From Cyclaneusma minus (lineage: Eukaryota; Ascomycota; Leotiomycetes; Marthamycetales; Marthamycetaceae): a stretch of DNA of 64,000 bases. The position numbers and the translations under genes are program-made. Below the pieces are notes generated by a model. It was given only the letters and a program-made list of their open reading frames with translations. It searched no databases and was not told where the DNA came from. This document shows positions 37,695-48,265 of the stretch, in pieces. The stretch's first letter is position 1; every line of letters starts with the position of its first letter. The stretch lies in contig JAKZHN010000010.1 of assembly GCA_037179335.1 (NCBI GenBank), positions 7,870 to 71,869 of the forward strand, written 5' to 3'.

Positions 37695-38049
37695 TTGAAT
37701 TTATTTTTTAATATTTTTTTATAAAGGCTATTTTATAGATTTATATAATTATTTCTAATATTCTTATAAATTTTTTAAATTTGACTTTTTGCAATAGCTT
37801 AATTAATTTATTGGCTATTATTTTATTTATTGGTATATATTTAATAATGAGCTTTTTGTCTTTTTTTAAAAAGATTTAATAAAATACTCAAAAATATTTA
37901 TATGCTTTGATTTTTTTTTAAATTTTAGAATTTTTAATTAAATATAGAAATTCGATATTATTTTTGAATATGCGGACGCTATTTGTATTTTATTTAATAT
38001 ATTATAAATAGTCCAAATTTAAACGAATTTAAACTAGCTATTAATTTTG

Positions 38050-38238
38050 CTTAGTATAAAATAAAAGAGCAATATATTTGAATTTGGTAAATAAAATAAT
38101 TACGGATTTTGATTTTTTGCTAATTTATAAAATTAGTTTATTATAAAATATAGCTATGCTTTTAAAAATGCTAATTTAATTGATTTAATTATTGATTTAA
38201 TTAAAATTAAAGTAAATAATAATTTTAAAGTATTTGTT
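38050..38238 (-). pseudogene. Copia RNase H domain of element 3
   Basis: Sixty-three codons in one frame show FKSIAIFYNK, ISKKSKSVII and TKFKYIALLFYTK. They correspond to the SGSIAMFY, SKKQKSV and STEAEYIAL blocks of Copia RNase H. The preceding SDADWA block is reduced to FNFN followed by stops. Glu of TEAEY is now Lys. Confidence 0.65.
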
Positions 38239-38809
38239 GTTTAATTTATAATATATTTTATGAAAATTTTAAATGCCTTGCTATAATGGTTTAATAAATT
38301 AGCTATATATTGCGCTAATTATTTTAAAGCAAAGGCTGTATTTAATCTAATAAATATTATAGCAAATATAAAGCTGTTTATTATTCTTTGGTGTATTTTA
38401 ATATTAATTTTAATATTATTTAAAAGGGAAAGTTAAAAAGCATTATAATTGGCTATAGAAAGTTTTTAAAAATAAACTATAGCATTGGTAATTTTAAAAT
38501 GGTTTAATACGATTTAAAAATATTGCGTTTAATTAATATAGAATGCCTTGGTTTTTCAGTTGTTTTTTATTTTCATAGCAAAAAATTTAAAAATTTATTT
38601 TAAACTTTTAATATTAAAGCAAATAAAAAATTTAAAATAAAAATAAAAAGGCTAAGCTTTGTTTTTATAGATTGCAATTATATTAAAAATTTGATTTTGC
38701 ATTTGAAATGCAAATAAATATATCAATTAATTAAATTTTGAATAAAATTTTATTTTTTTAATTTGGGTTTTATTAAAAAACTTAAATGTTTTGCAATTTA
38801 CTTCAATTT

Positions 38810-38811
<2 letters not shown>

Positions 38812-38858
<47 letters not shown>

Positions 38859-39385
38859 ATGAGTTTGGGTTTATAAANNNNNNNNNNNNNNNNNNNNNNN
38901 NNNNNNNNNNNNNNNNNNNNNNNNNNNNNNNNNNNNNNNNNNNNNNNNNNNNNNNNNNNNNNNNNNNNNNNNNNNNNNNNNNNNNNNNNNNNNNNNNNNN
39001 NNNNNNNNNNNNNNNNNNNNNNNNNNNNNNNNNNNNNNNNNNNNNNNNNNNNNNNNNNNNNNNNNNNNNNNNNNNNNNNNNNNNNNNNNNNNNNNNNNNN
39101 NNNNNNNNNNNNNNNNNNNNNNNNNNNNNNNNNNNNNNNNNNNNNNNNNNNNNNNNNNNNNNNNNNNNNNNNNNNNNNNNNNNNNNNNNNNNNNNNNNNN
39201 NNNNNNNNNNNNNNNNNNNNNNNNNNNNNNNNNNNNNNNNNNNNNNNNNNNNNNNNNNNNNNNNNNNNNNNNNNNNNNNNNNNNNNNNNAAATTTTAAAA
39301 AAATATTTAATTTTTTAAAAAATTTTTTTTTTTTTTTTTTTGTTTTTTTAAAAAAAATAAATTTTTTTCAAATTTAATAAAATTT

Positions 39386-39417
<32 letters not shown>
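38812..39417. other. Assembly gap flanked by long homopolymers
   Basis: A run of 45 A precedes 412 N (38,878-39,289). A run of 19 T (39,323-39,341) and 31 A (39,387-39,417) follow it. The upstream A-run interrupts sequence homologous to 35,835-35,870 in Copia 2, so it is an expansion inside the element or an assembly artefact. The open frame reported across the N stretch has no meaning. Confidence 0.9.
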
Positions 39418-39418
<1 letters not shown>

Positions 39419-41113
39419 AAACTAAGAATCTTGCCTTTTGGGATAATAATGCTTTTTAAAAATTTTAGAAAAATTTTAAATAGTATTTTGGCTTTTATAA
39501 AAGCGTTTTTAATATTAAATTGCCAGTATTTAAAATTTGTTTAAGCAATAAAAAACAAAAATTGAAAACAATTTATATAAACGATAAAAATAAATATTTT
39601 GATAAAATTATTTCCTAAATATTTAATTAAAACTTTAAATTATTTAATTCTTTTATTAATAATCTTTTTAATTATATATATTTATTTTACAAGAACCAAA
39701 TTCGCTTTGAATATATATTTAATTGCCAAATTTTATTATTTAAAAATTAATTTTTTGTTTTAGCTATACCTGTTTTTTAGCGCTGGCTATAAAATTTTTA
39801 TATATTTGCGGGATTTTAATATTGCAGATTTTTATTGCTGGAAAATATGTTTTTATAAAAAGATTAATTAAATCATTTAGACTTTTACTATTATAATTAA
39901 TTTGCGCCAATATAGCTATGATAATATATTATAGCTTTTTCTTTTGCTTTTCCGTTTTTTATATTTTGGATTTTTTTATTTAAATTAATATTATTATTTT
40001 CGCGCTGGCGTTTAGCAGTTTTTATAAAATAAAAATAATTATTAGGCAAAAGGCTTAATTTAAAAAATTTAACAGTTTTGGCGGCAAGAAAATTAAATAT
40101 ATTATTATTATTAATTTTAATATATTTATCAATTAAAACAAATACTGGGATTATTATTTCAAAAAACGCTTTTATATATAAGTCTTTAATTTTTCTACTT
40201 GGCTTTTCTTTTTTTTAAAAAAGGCGCTGGTAGCTAATTTGGGAAATATTGATTTTAAAGTATTTAAATTAGCGATTGGAATTTTTACGGAAATTAATAT
40301 ATTTTATGCTATATTAAAAATACTATACTATAGTATTTTTAATATGCTATAATTGGAGTTTTATATTGCACCAAATAATTTTTCAAAAATTGGCTTTTTT
40401 CCAGATTTAATTTTTGCTAGTTTCAAAAATTTGCGCTCAATAATACTTGATATTTTATACTATGCCTATATTATAGCAATTAATATAGCAGTAAAATGCA
40501 ATACAAATTTTTTTGCAAATGGACTAATAGAAATATAATTATTATTAGGATTTTTAATAGACCGCTTTTTGCTATTATTGTTTTTAAAATGCAAAAAACA
40601 ATTAATAAAATTTTAATTCAAACGACTATTTGGTATGCTTTACTTTTTAAAAATATTGCGAATTTATAAACTAATAATTTTCTTAGGCCTTAATTTTATT
40701 ATTTGCAAATGGCTAATTTAAATAATGTTTTTATTATTAACAAAATAGATTTTAAATTGCTTGATTATAGTTTTAAAATAATTTATAAAAACATAAACGC
40801 TTTTAATATTAATTAATTTATTATAATGGTATTTTTTAAAAGGTTTTTTAAATTAATATAAGCGTAATATTTAGCATTAAATATCCTGATATAATGAATA
40901 AAAAATATAATGCCAATTTAATTTTTTAAGAGATTTTATAGCTATTAATTATTAATTTTATAAAGCATTAATTTTATATATATGTATTATATTTAGCTGC
41001 TTTATTTTAAAATTTAAGCAGCAATTTGAAATTTTTAAATAAAATATAAAAATTGATTTTGGCAATTTAAATTCCTTTTTCGGCAATTTTATTTTAATAT
41101 AAAAAAGCGGAAA

Positions 41114-41606
41114 TTTGTCACGGAGTAATGTTACTCCGTGACAAAGTGTTCCCGAACCACGGTTAGCAGGCCGGGGGTTCAAATGCCGACGAGAGCAGAA
41201 AGCGGTTTTTGCAGCGTGCAAAATACCAGAGAATAAAAGGGCTGTAGGAGCCATAAGAATAGCAAGCAAGCAAAAGGGCAATTGGCCAGCAAAAGCATTT
41301 GAATTAGGGCTTGAACCCCCGAGCCGACCTAGCTGACAGCCACTCTATGGTCCGACTCCATGGAGCGTGGCTGGGGGTCCGGTATTCTAGTCATGACAAA
41401 TTATTCCAAATGGCGCCCGAACAGCGCAGGCCGAGAGAGCCATGGGAATAGCTCCTCTGTTGAGGCCAACGAAGGCACAGAGGGGGGGATAATTGTCACA
41501 CGGCTTAAATATCGGGTACAGGAGTGTTCCCTCGTTCGGGAACACTACGGGCCTTTTGTGCTCTAGCTCAGTGGTAGCATGCTGCACCATGTTACTCCGT
41601 GACAAA
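41114..41606. mobile_element. 493-bp TIR element with tRNA-like sequences
   Basis: Outer ends are perfect 15-bp inverted repeats (TTTGTCACGGAGTAA at 41,114 and TTACTCCGTGACAAA at 41,592-41,606). The left end is doubled: the same 15 bases appear again inverted after a 2-base spacer (41,131-41,145). A second perfect inverted pair lies inside (GTGTTCCCGAAC at 41,146-41,157 and GTTCGGGAACAC at 41,534-41,545). The interior has box B-like GGGGGTTCAAATGCC (plus, near 41,173) and GGGGGTTCAAGCCC (minus, near 41,305), and box A-like TAGCTCAGTGGTAG near 41,564, but no complete tRNA. Composition is balanced and shows no RIP. Open frames at 41,360-41,705 are shadows. A truncated copy sits at 875-939. No transposase and no clear target duplication were found. 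Confidence 0.7.
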
Positions 41607-42355
41607 ATTATACGCTGGTATTTAATATTTTTATTTTTATTTTATTTTTTAACAATTTTAAAATACTTTAAAATATTATTTATTTTGACAATTTATATTT
41701 TATAGCTGCTGTAAAATTTAGTTTTGAAAATCTAATTTTTAGATATAAAAATAGCAGTATTTTTTATTAGGATGGGAAAGATTCAAACTTTGTATATAAA
41801 GCTATTAAAGATATATAAAAAATAAAGATTTTTTCGCAGGGATGCTATTGGCATTGGTTTATAAATATTAAAATAAATTAAATTAAAAAGGATTTAATAA
41901 TAAAAATTGAATTTTGTCGAAAATGAGTTTTTAAATTTAATAGCAATACAAATTTTGCAAAAACTTTTATTTTAAACTTTTTTAATAAGCTTGGCTAAAA
42001 TAGTAATTTTATATAAATTGCTAATAATTTTTAATTTTATATAATAAAAGCATTAATATTGTTATTTTTTATTTTTTATTTTGTATTTAAATAATTTTTA
42101 TTTTTAAAAATAATTTAGCAATTCTTTTTTTAAAAAAAAGCAATGTGATATTAATTATTTCAATATTGCTATTGGCAATAAAAGTTCTTTTTTTATTATT
42201 AGAATTTATATAGAAAATAAAATAAAAGAATTTAATTATAAAAGCTTTAATGATAATATTTCCATTTAAATCTTTATATATTATTTTATTTTTATTAAAA
42301 GAAAACCTTTAGATTTAATGCATATAATTTTCCATTAAAATTATTTAAATACAAA

Positions 42356-42555
42356 TGAGTCACGTGCACGTGGGGTTTCCAATATATTATTAATTATAAT
42401 TAAAAAAGAAAATGGCGCTGGCGCATGAAAATAAAGGCATTCCCAGCCTTGGCGCTAAAGCTCTATTAGCCTTTAACGCTTACCGGTGCAGGGGCCATCG
42501 CGTGGTCCGTGCCCCAAATAAATGCCTAAGGCTTTGATTGCAACCGGAACTGATA
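42356..42555 (+). repeat. LTR-like repeat family B, copy 2
   Basis: This 200-bp GC-rich island begins TGAGTCACGTGCACGTGGGG and ends CCGGAACTGATA. It shares ordered blocks with 24,614-24,791 and with the minus-strand copy at 59,711-59,890, including TTTCCAATATAYTATTAATT, GGCATTCCCAGCCTTGGCGC and TGGTCCGTGC. TG at the start and a near-CA end suggest a solo LTR. It lies inside Copia 3 and is hardly RIP-mutated. Confidence 0.6.
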
Positions 42556-43605
42556 TTTGCATTTTGAAATAAAAATTAATTTAAAATTAATTTAAAATTA
42601 AATATATATATTAAAACAAAAAACAATTTATTTATATATATAATTTTCGCTATTTTTTATAAATGACATAAATTACTTTTTTATTAATTTCAGTAAATTG
42701 GCGACAATTAAATAGTTTAATAATTTAAAGAAAACCGATTATTAAATATATATATCAAAGCATTAATATTAAAAGTCCAAAAAAATATAAGAGGCTTTAT
42801 TAATTTTGTTTTTAATAATTAAGCGTGCTTTATTTTCAAATCGATTTTGTATTTTTTTAATTTATATATATTTAAAATATATTTTATTCCTTTAATAAAA
42901 AGCATTTGAAATTTATTAATAAGCTTTATAATGGGCTTTTTGCTTTTAATAATGGTAAATTTAAAGAATTTGTTTTTAATATCGCTAATTAAAATATTAA
43001 TATTAAAAAAAGCAAGGAAAATACGCTATTTGCGGAAAAGAAAACTTTAATGCCAAAATATTTAATAAAAGATATAATAATAACGAATTAGGCGTTTTTG
43101 CTATTAAAATGGACTTTTATATTGCGGAATTATATTTTATAATTGGCCTTTAAAAGTATTGGCAATGTTTCATTAGGTTTTTTATTATTTAATATAATAA
43201 AAAAAGGGTAGAAAGACTTTTAAAAACAAATTAAATAAAGTAGGAAATATATTAATATAGCAGTATTTTTATAAAAGCTATTAAAGCCGATAAATAGATT
43301 GGTGATTTTTAATAGTTTTAATAATTATAAAGGGAGTTTTAGCAATTTCAATTAATTAATAAAATACCGTAATTTTATTGGTAAAGCAAAGCGGTTTTAA
43401 AAACGTTTTTAGCAATTTCAATTGATTTTGCAAACAATTGGTATAAATATAGTGGTAATAAAGCTTTTTAAAATAAAAGTTTTCTATTTTTATATTAAAT
43501 AAATTATAATAATAAATAGCTATTTATTTAAGCATTTGCGCTAATCCGGGATTATAATCTATTAAAGAAAAAGCGTTTAATTTAATATAATCTAATATAA
43601 AATAT

Positions 43606-43750
43606 TGGTCATAGGGGTAAATAAAATATTATATTAATTGCTTAAGATTTTAAATGAAAAGCGTTTTCAAACTATAGATATTTAATTATAGGAGACGCTA
43701 ATCCCGTTCTAGCTAAGCGGAGTGCCACGTGATTATCTTTACGATAGCCA
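43606..43750 (-). repeat. 5' LTR of Copia 3 (lightly mutated)
   Basis: In element orientation it reads TGGCTATCG…CCCCTATGACCA. It keeps GC-rich words (CACGTGGCACTCCGC, AGCTAGAACGGG) that are lost in the partner at 37,550. It is equal in length to the partner. Both are preceded, in element orientation, by a similar TAAATKCAA, so the true LTR may be a few bases longer. Confidence 0.6.
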
Positions 43751-45470
43751 TTGCATTTATACCTTAGTAATTAAATTATATTCGAATTTAAATTATTTAA
43801 ATTTGTATTTTTTAAATTTGCAATAATATCCAAATTTGCTTTAATTTTAAATTTTTATTAAGCAAAAACTTAAAATAAGCCTAATGCCTCCGCTTGGTAT
43901 TTAAAACAAATTATAATTAATTAGCATAGCTTAGCAATTGCCCAATGGTTTTTTTAACGAATTATTTTATAGCGTTCTATTCATTTAATTTGCGCTATTA
44001 AATTTTACAATTATATTATTATGTAAAAAGAAATTAAAAAATAATAAATCTATTATATATTCTTAATTTTATATTTTTAATATACAGCTAAATTATATTT
44101 AAAACTATAACTTAAGAAATTTTAATGTAAAGAATTTAAAAGTTTATATTATTTTTTTATTAAATGCAATATTTTTAAATTGGTATGATAAAAAAATAAA
44201 AAATAATTAATTAATATAGCATTGTAACTATTATATTAAAATAAATTTGAAAATTAAAATTTTAATATACTTAAATTAGTATATTTAAAAATATGCAAAA
44301 TAATTAAGGCATCTTTTAAGCGGAATAGTATTTTTATAAATAATTTTAAAAAAAAAACTGATCATCTTTTTATTTAATATTGCAATAGGAAATAATTTAT
44401 TATAAATATAATTAGCGAATAGATTTGCTAAGAAATATATAAATATTAAATATCTTGTTTTAAATGCAATTTTTAAAATTATTTATAAAAAACCTACAAT
44501 TTTGGTTTTTTTTCAAAAGAAAAATAAAGTTCAAAATTTAAAAAATGGAATTGATAATTTAAAAATTGCCAATTTCTTTTTAGCTAAAATATTTAGCAAA
44601 ATATCAAAACAAAAAAAAGGAAAAAAAGGAAAATGAATAAATATTTTGGGAACGATTTTAAATTTAATTTAAACCGCTTTTAATTAGACTATTTTTAAAA
44701 AATGCTTTATTTAAAAACATTATATTAGAATTTTTCAGAACTGTTGCAAAATCTGGATTGATATTTAATTATAAAATCCTAATAAATCCAAAAATATTTT
44801 GCTATTTTTTTCCAAAATGAAAATATTATTTTTAAAAATAGTATATACCCCCCGGCCTTTTTTTATTGGCTTTTTTTCTTTCTATTAGCCAATATATATA
44901 GAAAAGCCCTGCGTATTTATATTTGAAAAAATAAACAATTATAAAACCAAAAGAAAGTTATGGATTTTGGCAAAATATATTAGAAAAGAAATCGCTATAA
45001 TAGTGAATTGTTTAATATTTTGAATGCCAAATTTTAAAACTTTTATAATATATATAATAAAATTGGTATTTTCCTAACGAATTGTATTATAATTTATTTT
45101 TATATATTAATTAGCAAGGCCCGAAAATATTATAACCGGCTTTTAGCCCGCCAAAACCTTTTTTAATAAAATAATAAATTTTATTAGAATTAAATTATAA
45201 ATTAAATTATAAATTGTTATTGCAAACGGATTTTATGGATTTTTATAAATATTAATTAAATAAAAATGAAATAAATAAATAAAAATCAAAACAAAATTGG
45301 AAATTATATATTTTTATTATTATTGCATTATTTAATGCATTATTTAAATAATTTTTAAAAACAGGCCCGATAATAAAACCCAATAAAAAGATTAAAGCTA
45401 ATAAATAAAAGGATTTGCTAATACCCCCATCGACTTTTGCTAAATAGCCCACTTTTAATCGCATTGGGTA
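43751..45470. other. AT-rich DNA, no feature seen
   Basis: RIP-like sequence. The 70-codon minus-strand frame at 45,252-45,464 shows no domain and has a composition-driven Phe/Ile/Leu content. Confidence 0.4.
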
Positions 45471-45614
45471 AACGCCGCCGCAATTCCAAGCGCTTAGGCT
45501 ACCGCCGCCACGTTTAATTTGGAGTTTTTAATAAAATAATTAATAATAATTTGAAATTAAAGCCTTTTACACCCGGCAGTAAACTATTAGTAAACCTCGC
45601 ATTTTTCCATATAT
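45471..45614. other. GC-richer patch beside the TIR element
   Basis: Contains ACGCCGCCGCAATTCC and CTACCGCCGCCACG within about 60 bases, then ordinary sequence up to the 9-bp target duplication of the next element. No partner copy was recognised. It may be the unmutated edge of an older element. Confidence 0.3.
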
Positions 45615-45623
45615 TTCTATATA

Positions 45624-47834
45624 CGGCGAAGCCCTCCGGTACCCCTCGACCGAAAATTTCAAACTACCGTACCCCCCGAGTTTCGACCTTTAATTCTATA
45701 GCTATAAAGCTATATTATTTAAAGCCAAGATATAATTTGAAAAGGAAATTGTTTATTCTATTGGAAAAACATAAAAATTTATATCGTTTATTACTAGCGT
45801 AAATTTATATTAACTTTTAAAATATAGGGCCTTTTCCCCCCGAATTTGGCTACCCTTTAAAAATCGTGACCTTTGTTAATTAAAAAGTGCTTTAAATAGT
45901 GCGTCTTTTATAAAAGCATATATACGAAATTTAGGTGAAATTGAGCAAGGTTTCTATATTTAAAGTCATATTTGAGAAATATTAAAAATTGGCAAAAATA
46001 TAATAGCATTTATCCAAAGCAAATGTGGCCAAACTATAATTTGAAAATTTTGGGATTACTATACCCTTTAAATTTTCAATTAATTATAGCGCCACCAATT
46101 TTAAAAATAATTTAATTCCGACTTTTAATAATTGAATTTGTTAATTAATTTTACAATAAAATGCATTAATTTAATTATTTTTATTGCTTTAAAAGTGTTT
46201 TTTAAAGCATAATTGAAAGCGCTGAAAAGCGCTAAGCCAGGCTGCTTTATAGATTGTAAAACTCGATTTTATCGGAATTTCATTAATTTCAAAAATAATT
46301 GAATTCCGAATTTTAATAATTAATTTAGTTAATCAATTTAGCTACTATAATTGCTTAAATAATTAATTTTATCGCATTGTGAATTGCTAGTTAATAGCAA
46401 ATTAAATAATAATAGGCAGCGCTGGAAGCTAAAAGCGCTGCCACCATTATATGCTTTAGCCATTTATAATGTAATAAAATTAAATATTTAAACAATTTGA
46501 AATAATTAAATTAAATAAGCAAATCAATTATTAAAAATTAGGATTTAATTATTTTTAAAAATAGTGAAATTTTAAAAAAATTAAATTTGCCCTGGCTCAA
46601 CGCTTTCCAGCGCCATTTAACGCTCTTTAATGCTATTTAGCAATTATTTGAATAGCAATTTACAATGCGATAAAATTAATTATTTAAGCAATTGTAATAG
46701 CTAAATTAATTAAGGAAATTAATTATTAAAATTCGAAATTCAATTATTTCTAAAAATAATGGAATTTTAACAAAATTAAATTTGCCCTGATTTAATGCTT
46801 TTCGGCGCTATTTAGCAATTATTTAAATAGCAATTTATAATGCGATGAAATTAATTATTTAAGTGATTATTATAGCTAAATTAATTAAGAAAATCACTTT
46901 TTAAAAATTAGAATTTAATTATTTTTAAAAATAATGGGATTCCAATAAAATCGGATTTATAGCCGGGCTTAGCGCTTTCCAACGCTTTATAGCTTTCCAG
47001 CGCTTTTTAGCATTTTTGATTTTTTATACCTATATATTTCTTTTATTAATTATTTAAGCAATTGGAATAATCAAATTAATTGAGAAAATCAATTTATATA
47101 AATTAGAATTTAATTATTTTTAAAATTGATGGAGTTTGAATAAAATAAATTATTTACAGCCTAAAGGTTAGCGCTTTAGCGCTTTTTAGCGCTGAGCTTA
47201 GCAAAACTTTAGCGCTATTTAGCGTTTTCCAATATTTAAGCCTTTTATATATAGCTATAATGCAATAAAATTAATTGTTTTAATTGCACTTTTAATAAAA
47301 TCAATTGAGAAAATTAATTATTCGAAATTAAAACTAAATCATTCTTAAAATTAATAGCTATAAAGCAAATTAAAACTATTTGGGGGGTATTGTAATTCTG
47401 GTAATTTGGAATTAAAAAACTGTTTGAATTTGGGTTAATTTCAAAGCCGTATATTTTTGTAAATTATTGATATTTTTAAAATTTGATTTTGAATTTAATT
47501 TAATTGGCCAATTTTACCTAGATTTTTCATATATATTTTTATAAAGAAAAAGCATTATTTAAAGCATTTTTTAATTGACAAAAATAACGACTTTGGAACA
47601 AACCGAAATTGCTAGGGGGTATTATACCTTTTAAATTTTGGAAATTAATAATAATTCGAGCTAGTGATAAATTATAGCCTTTTTAGGACTTTTATTGAAA
47701 AATAAATTATGTTTCATAAGATCAATTTTTCAAATTTAAATTATATTTATTATTATGCTATATATAAAAGGCTGAAATTTGGGGGGTATGGTAGTCCGAA
47801 AATTTCAATCGGGGGGTACCGGAGGGCTTTGCCG
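45624..47834. mobile_element. Non-coding TIR element with 9-bp duplication and inner repeat array
   Basis: A perfect 9-bp direct repeat, TTCTATATA, lies at 45,615-45,623 and 47,835-47,843. Inside it, inverted ends of about 70 bp match (CGGCGAAGCCCTCCGGTACC on the left; CGGCAAAGCCCTCCGGTACC as complement of the right), with runs of C in register. More C/G-run motifs (TACCCTTT, GGGGGTATT) recur subterminally. The interior (46,110-47,320) has no coding frame. It consists of repeat units of roughly 170-200 bp, each with an AAAATTAATTATTTAAGC-like block and an AGCGCTTT/TTTAGCGCT block, facing one way left of about 46,440 and the other way right of it. The 9-bp duplication suggests a Mutator-type non-autonomous element, but its TIRs differ from the MULE at 19.9 kb. 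Frames at 45,551-45,802 and 47,709-47,936 only read through the TIRs. Confidence 0.75.
46110..47320. repeat. Inverted arrays of ~170-200 bp units inside the TIR element
   Basis: On the right side, at least four consecutive units start near 46,501, 46,690, 46,863 and 47,055. Each has CTAAATTAATTAAG-like sequence, TTTAATTATTTTTAAAAAT, an AGCGCT-rich segment and AATTATTTAAG. Left of about 46,440 about two units read in the opposite direction. The word AGCGCT occurs many times and is not RIP-erased. The units are diverged, so the array is old or evolving quickly. Confidence 0.65.
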
Positions 47835-48059
47835 TTCTATATAATAAATTTAATTAACATTTTAAAAATAAAATCCAATTTAAATTACAAAATACTTTTT
47901 AGCGTAATTTATTTATTATTTAATATTTTAAATTAAAAATAAGCTATTTTTATAGAAAAGGCTTTATATTATGATTGAAATTTAAAATATATTATAAAAG
48001 TAAATAAAAAATAAAAAAAGTATTATTTCCTAGGTTAAATAATTAAAACTAATAGGGAA

Positions 48060-48265
48060 TTAAATTAAGGGATGTCTAAATCGACTATAGCTTTTTTTCA
48101 ATCGATTATAGACTAATCCAATTAGGAAGGCCCGGGATTTACCCAGCCGGCTGCAATTCTTTTTTAAAAAATTAAGGTCCCGTCGATATGCAATAAAATG
48201 AGACCGCAAGCGTTCGGGCCATTATTATCACTATTGGCTTGCTATAGGGCTAGCAAATAAGGCTA
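48060..48265. repeat. GC-richer island related to MULE subterminal repeats
   Basis: Around 48,174 the sequence AAGGTCCCGTCGATATGCAA, followed by TAAAA, aligns with the subterminal word of the MULE (AAGGCTTTATTAATATGCAA at about 22,603, and again near 20,055), differing mainly by transitions. Upstream, GGCTGCAATTCTTTTTTAAA resembles AGCAGCAAAGGTTTTTTTTA near the MULE left end. An inverted pair (GTCTAAATCGACTATAG … CAATCGATTATAGAC) lies at 48,074-48,115. It is probably one end of a related element; the other end was not found. Confidence 0.4.

Larger units (their letters stand above)
37550..43750 (-). mobile_element. Copia-type retrotransposon 3 bounded by 145-bp LTRs
   Basis: Direct repeats of equal length (145 bp) bound 6.2 kb. 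Minus-strand RNase H lies just inside the left repeat (38,238-38,050), where the pol 3' end should be for a minus-strand element. After subtracting the 493-bp TIR element at 41,114 and the 200-bp repeat at 42,356, about 5.5 kb remains, a normal Copia size. Reverse transcriptase, integrase and gag should lie between 38.3 and 43.5 kb but are not individually recognisable, partly because of an assembly gap. No target duplication is seen at the outer flanks. Confidence 0.55.

Noticed and set aside
38786..39298. 170-codon open frame
   Set aside because: It consists of a poly-A run and N positions.
41160..41345. Complete tRNA genes in the 41-kb island
   Set aside because: Box B-like words are present on both strands, but acceptor, D-arm and anticodon stems cannot be paired.
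45551..45802. 83-codon frame as a gene
   Set aside because: It starts outside and runs through the left TIR of the 45.6-kb element; the mirrored frame at 47,709-47,936 does the same at the right end.
46110..47320. Centromeric or other satellite block
   Set aside because: The repeats are few, face opposite ways and lie wholly inside TIRs with a target duplication, so they belong to the element.
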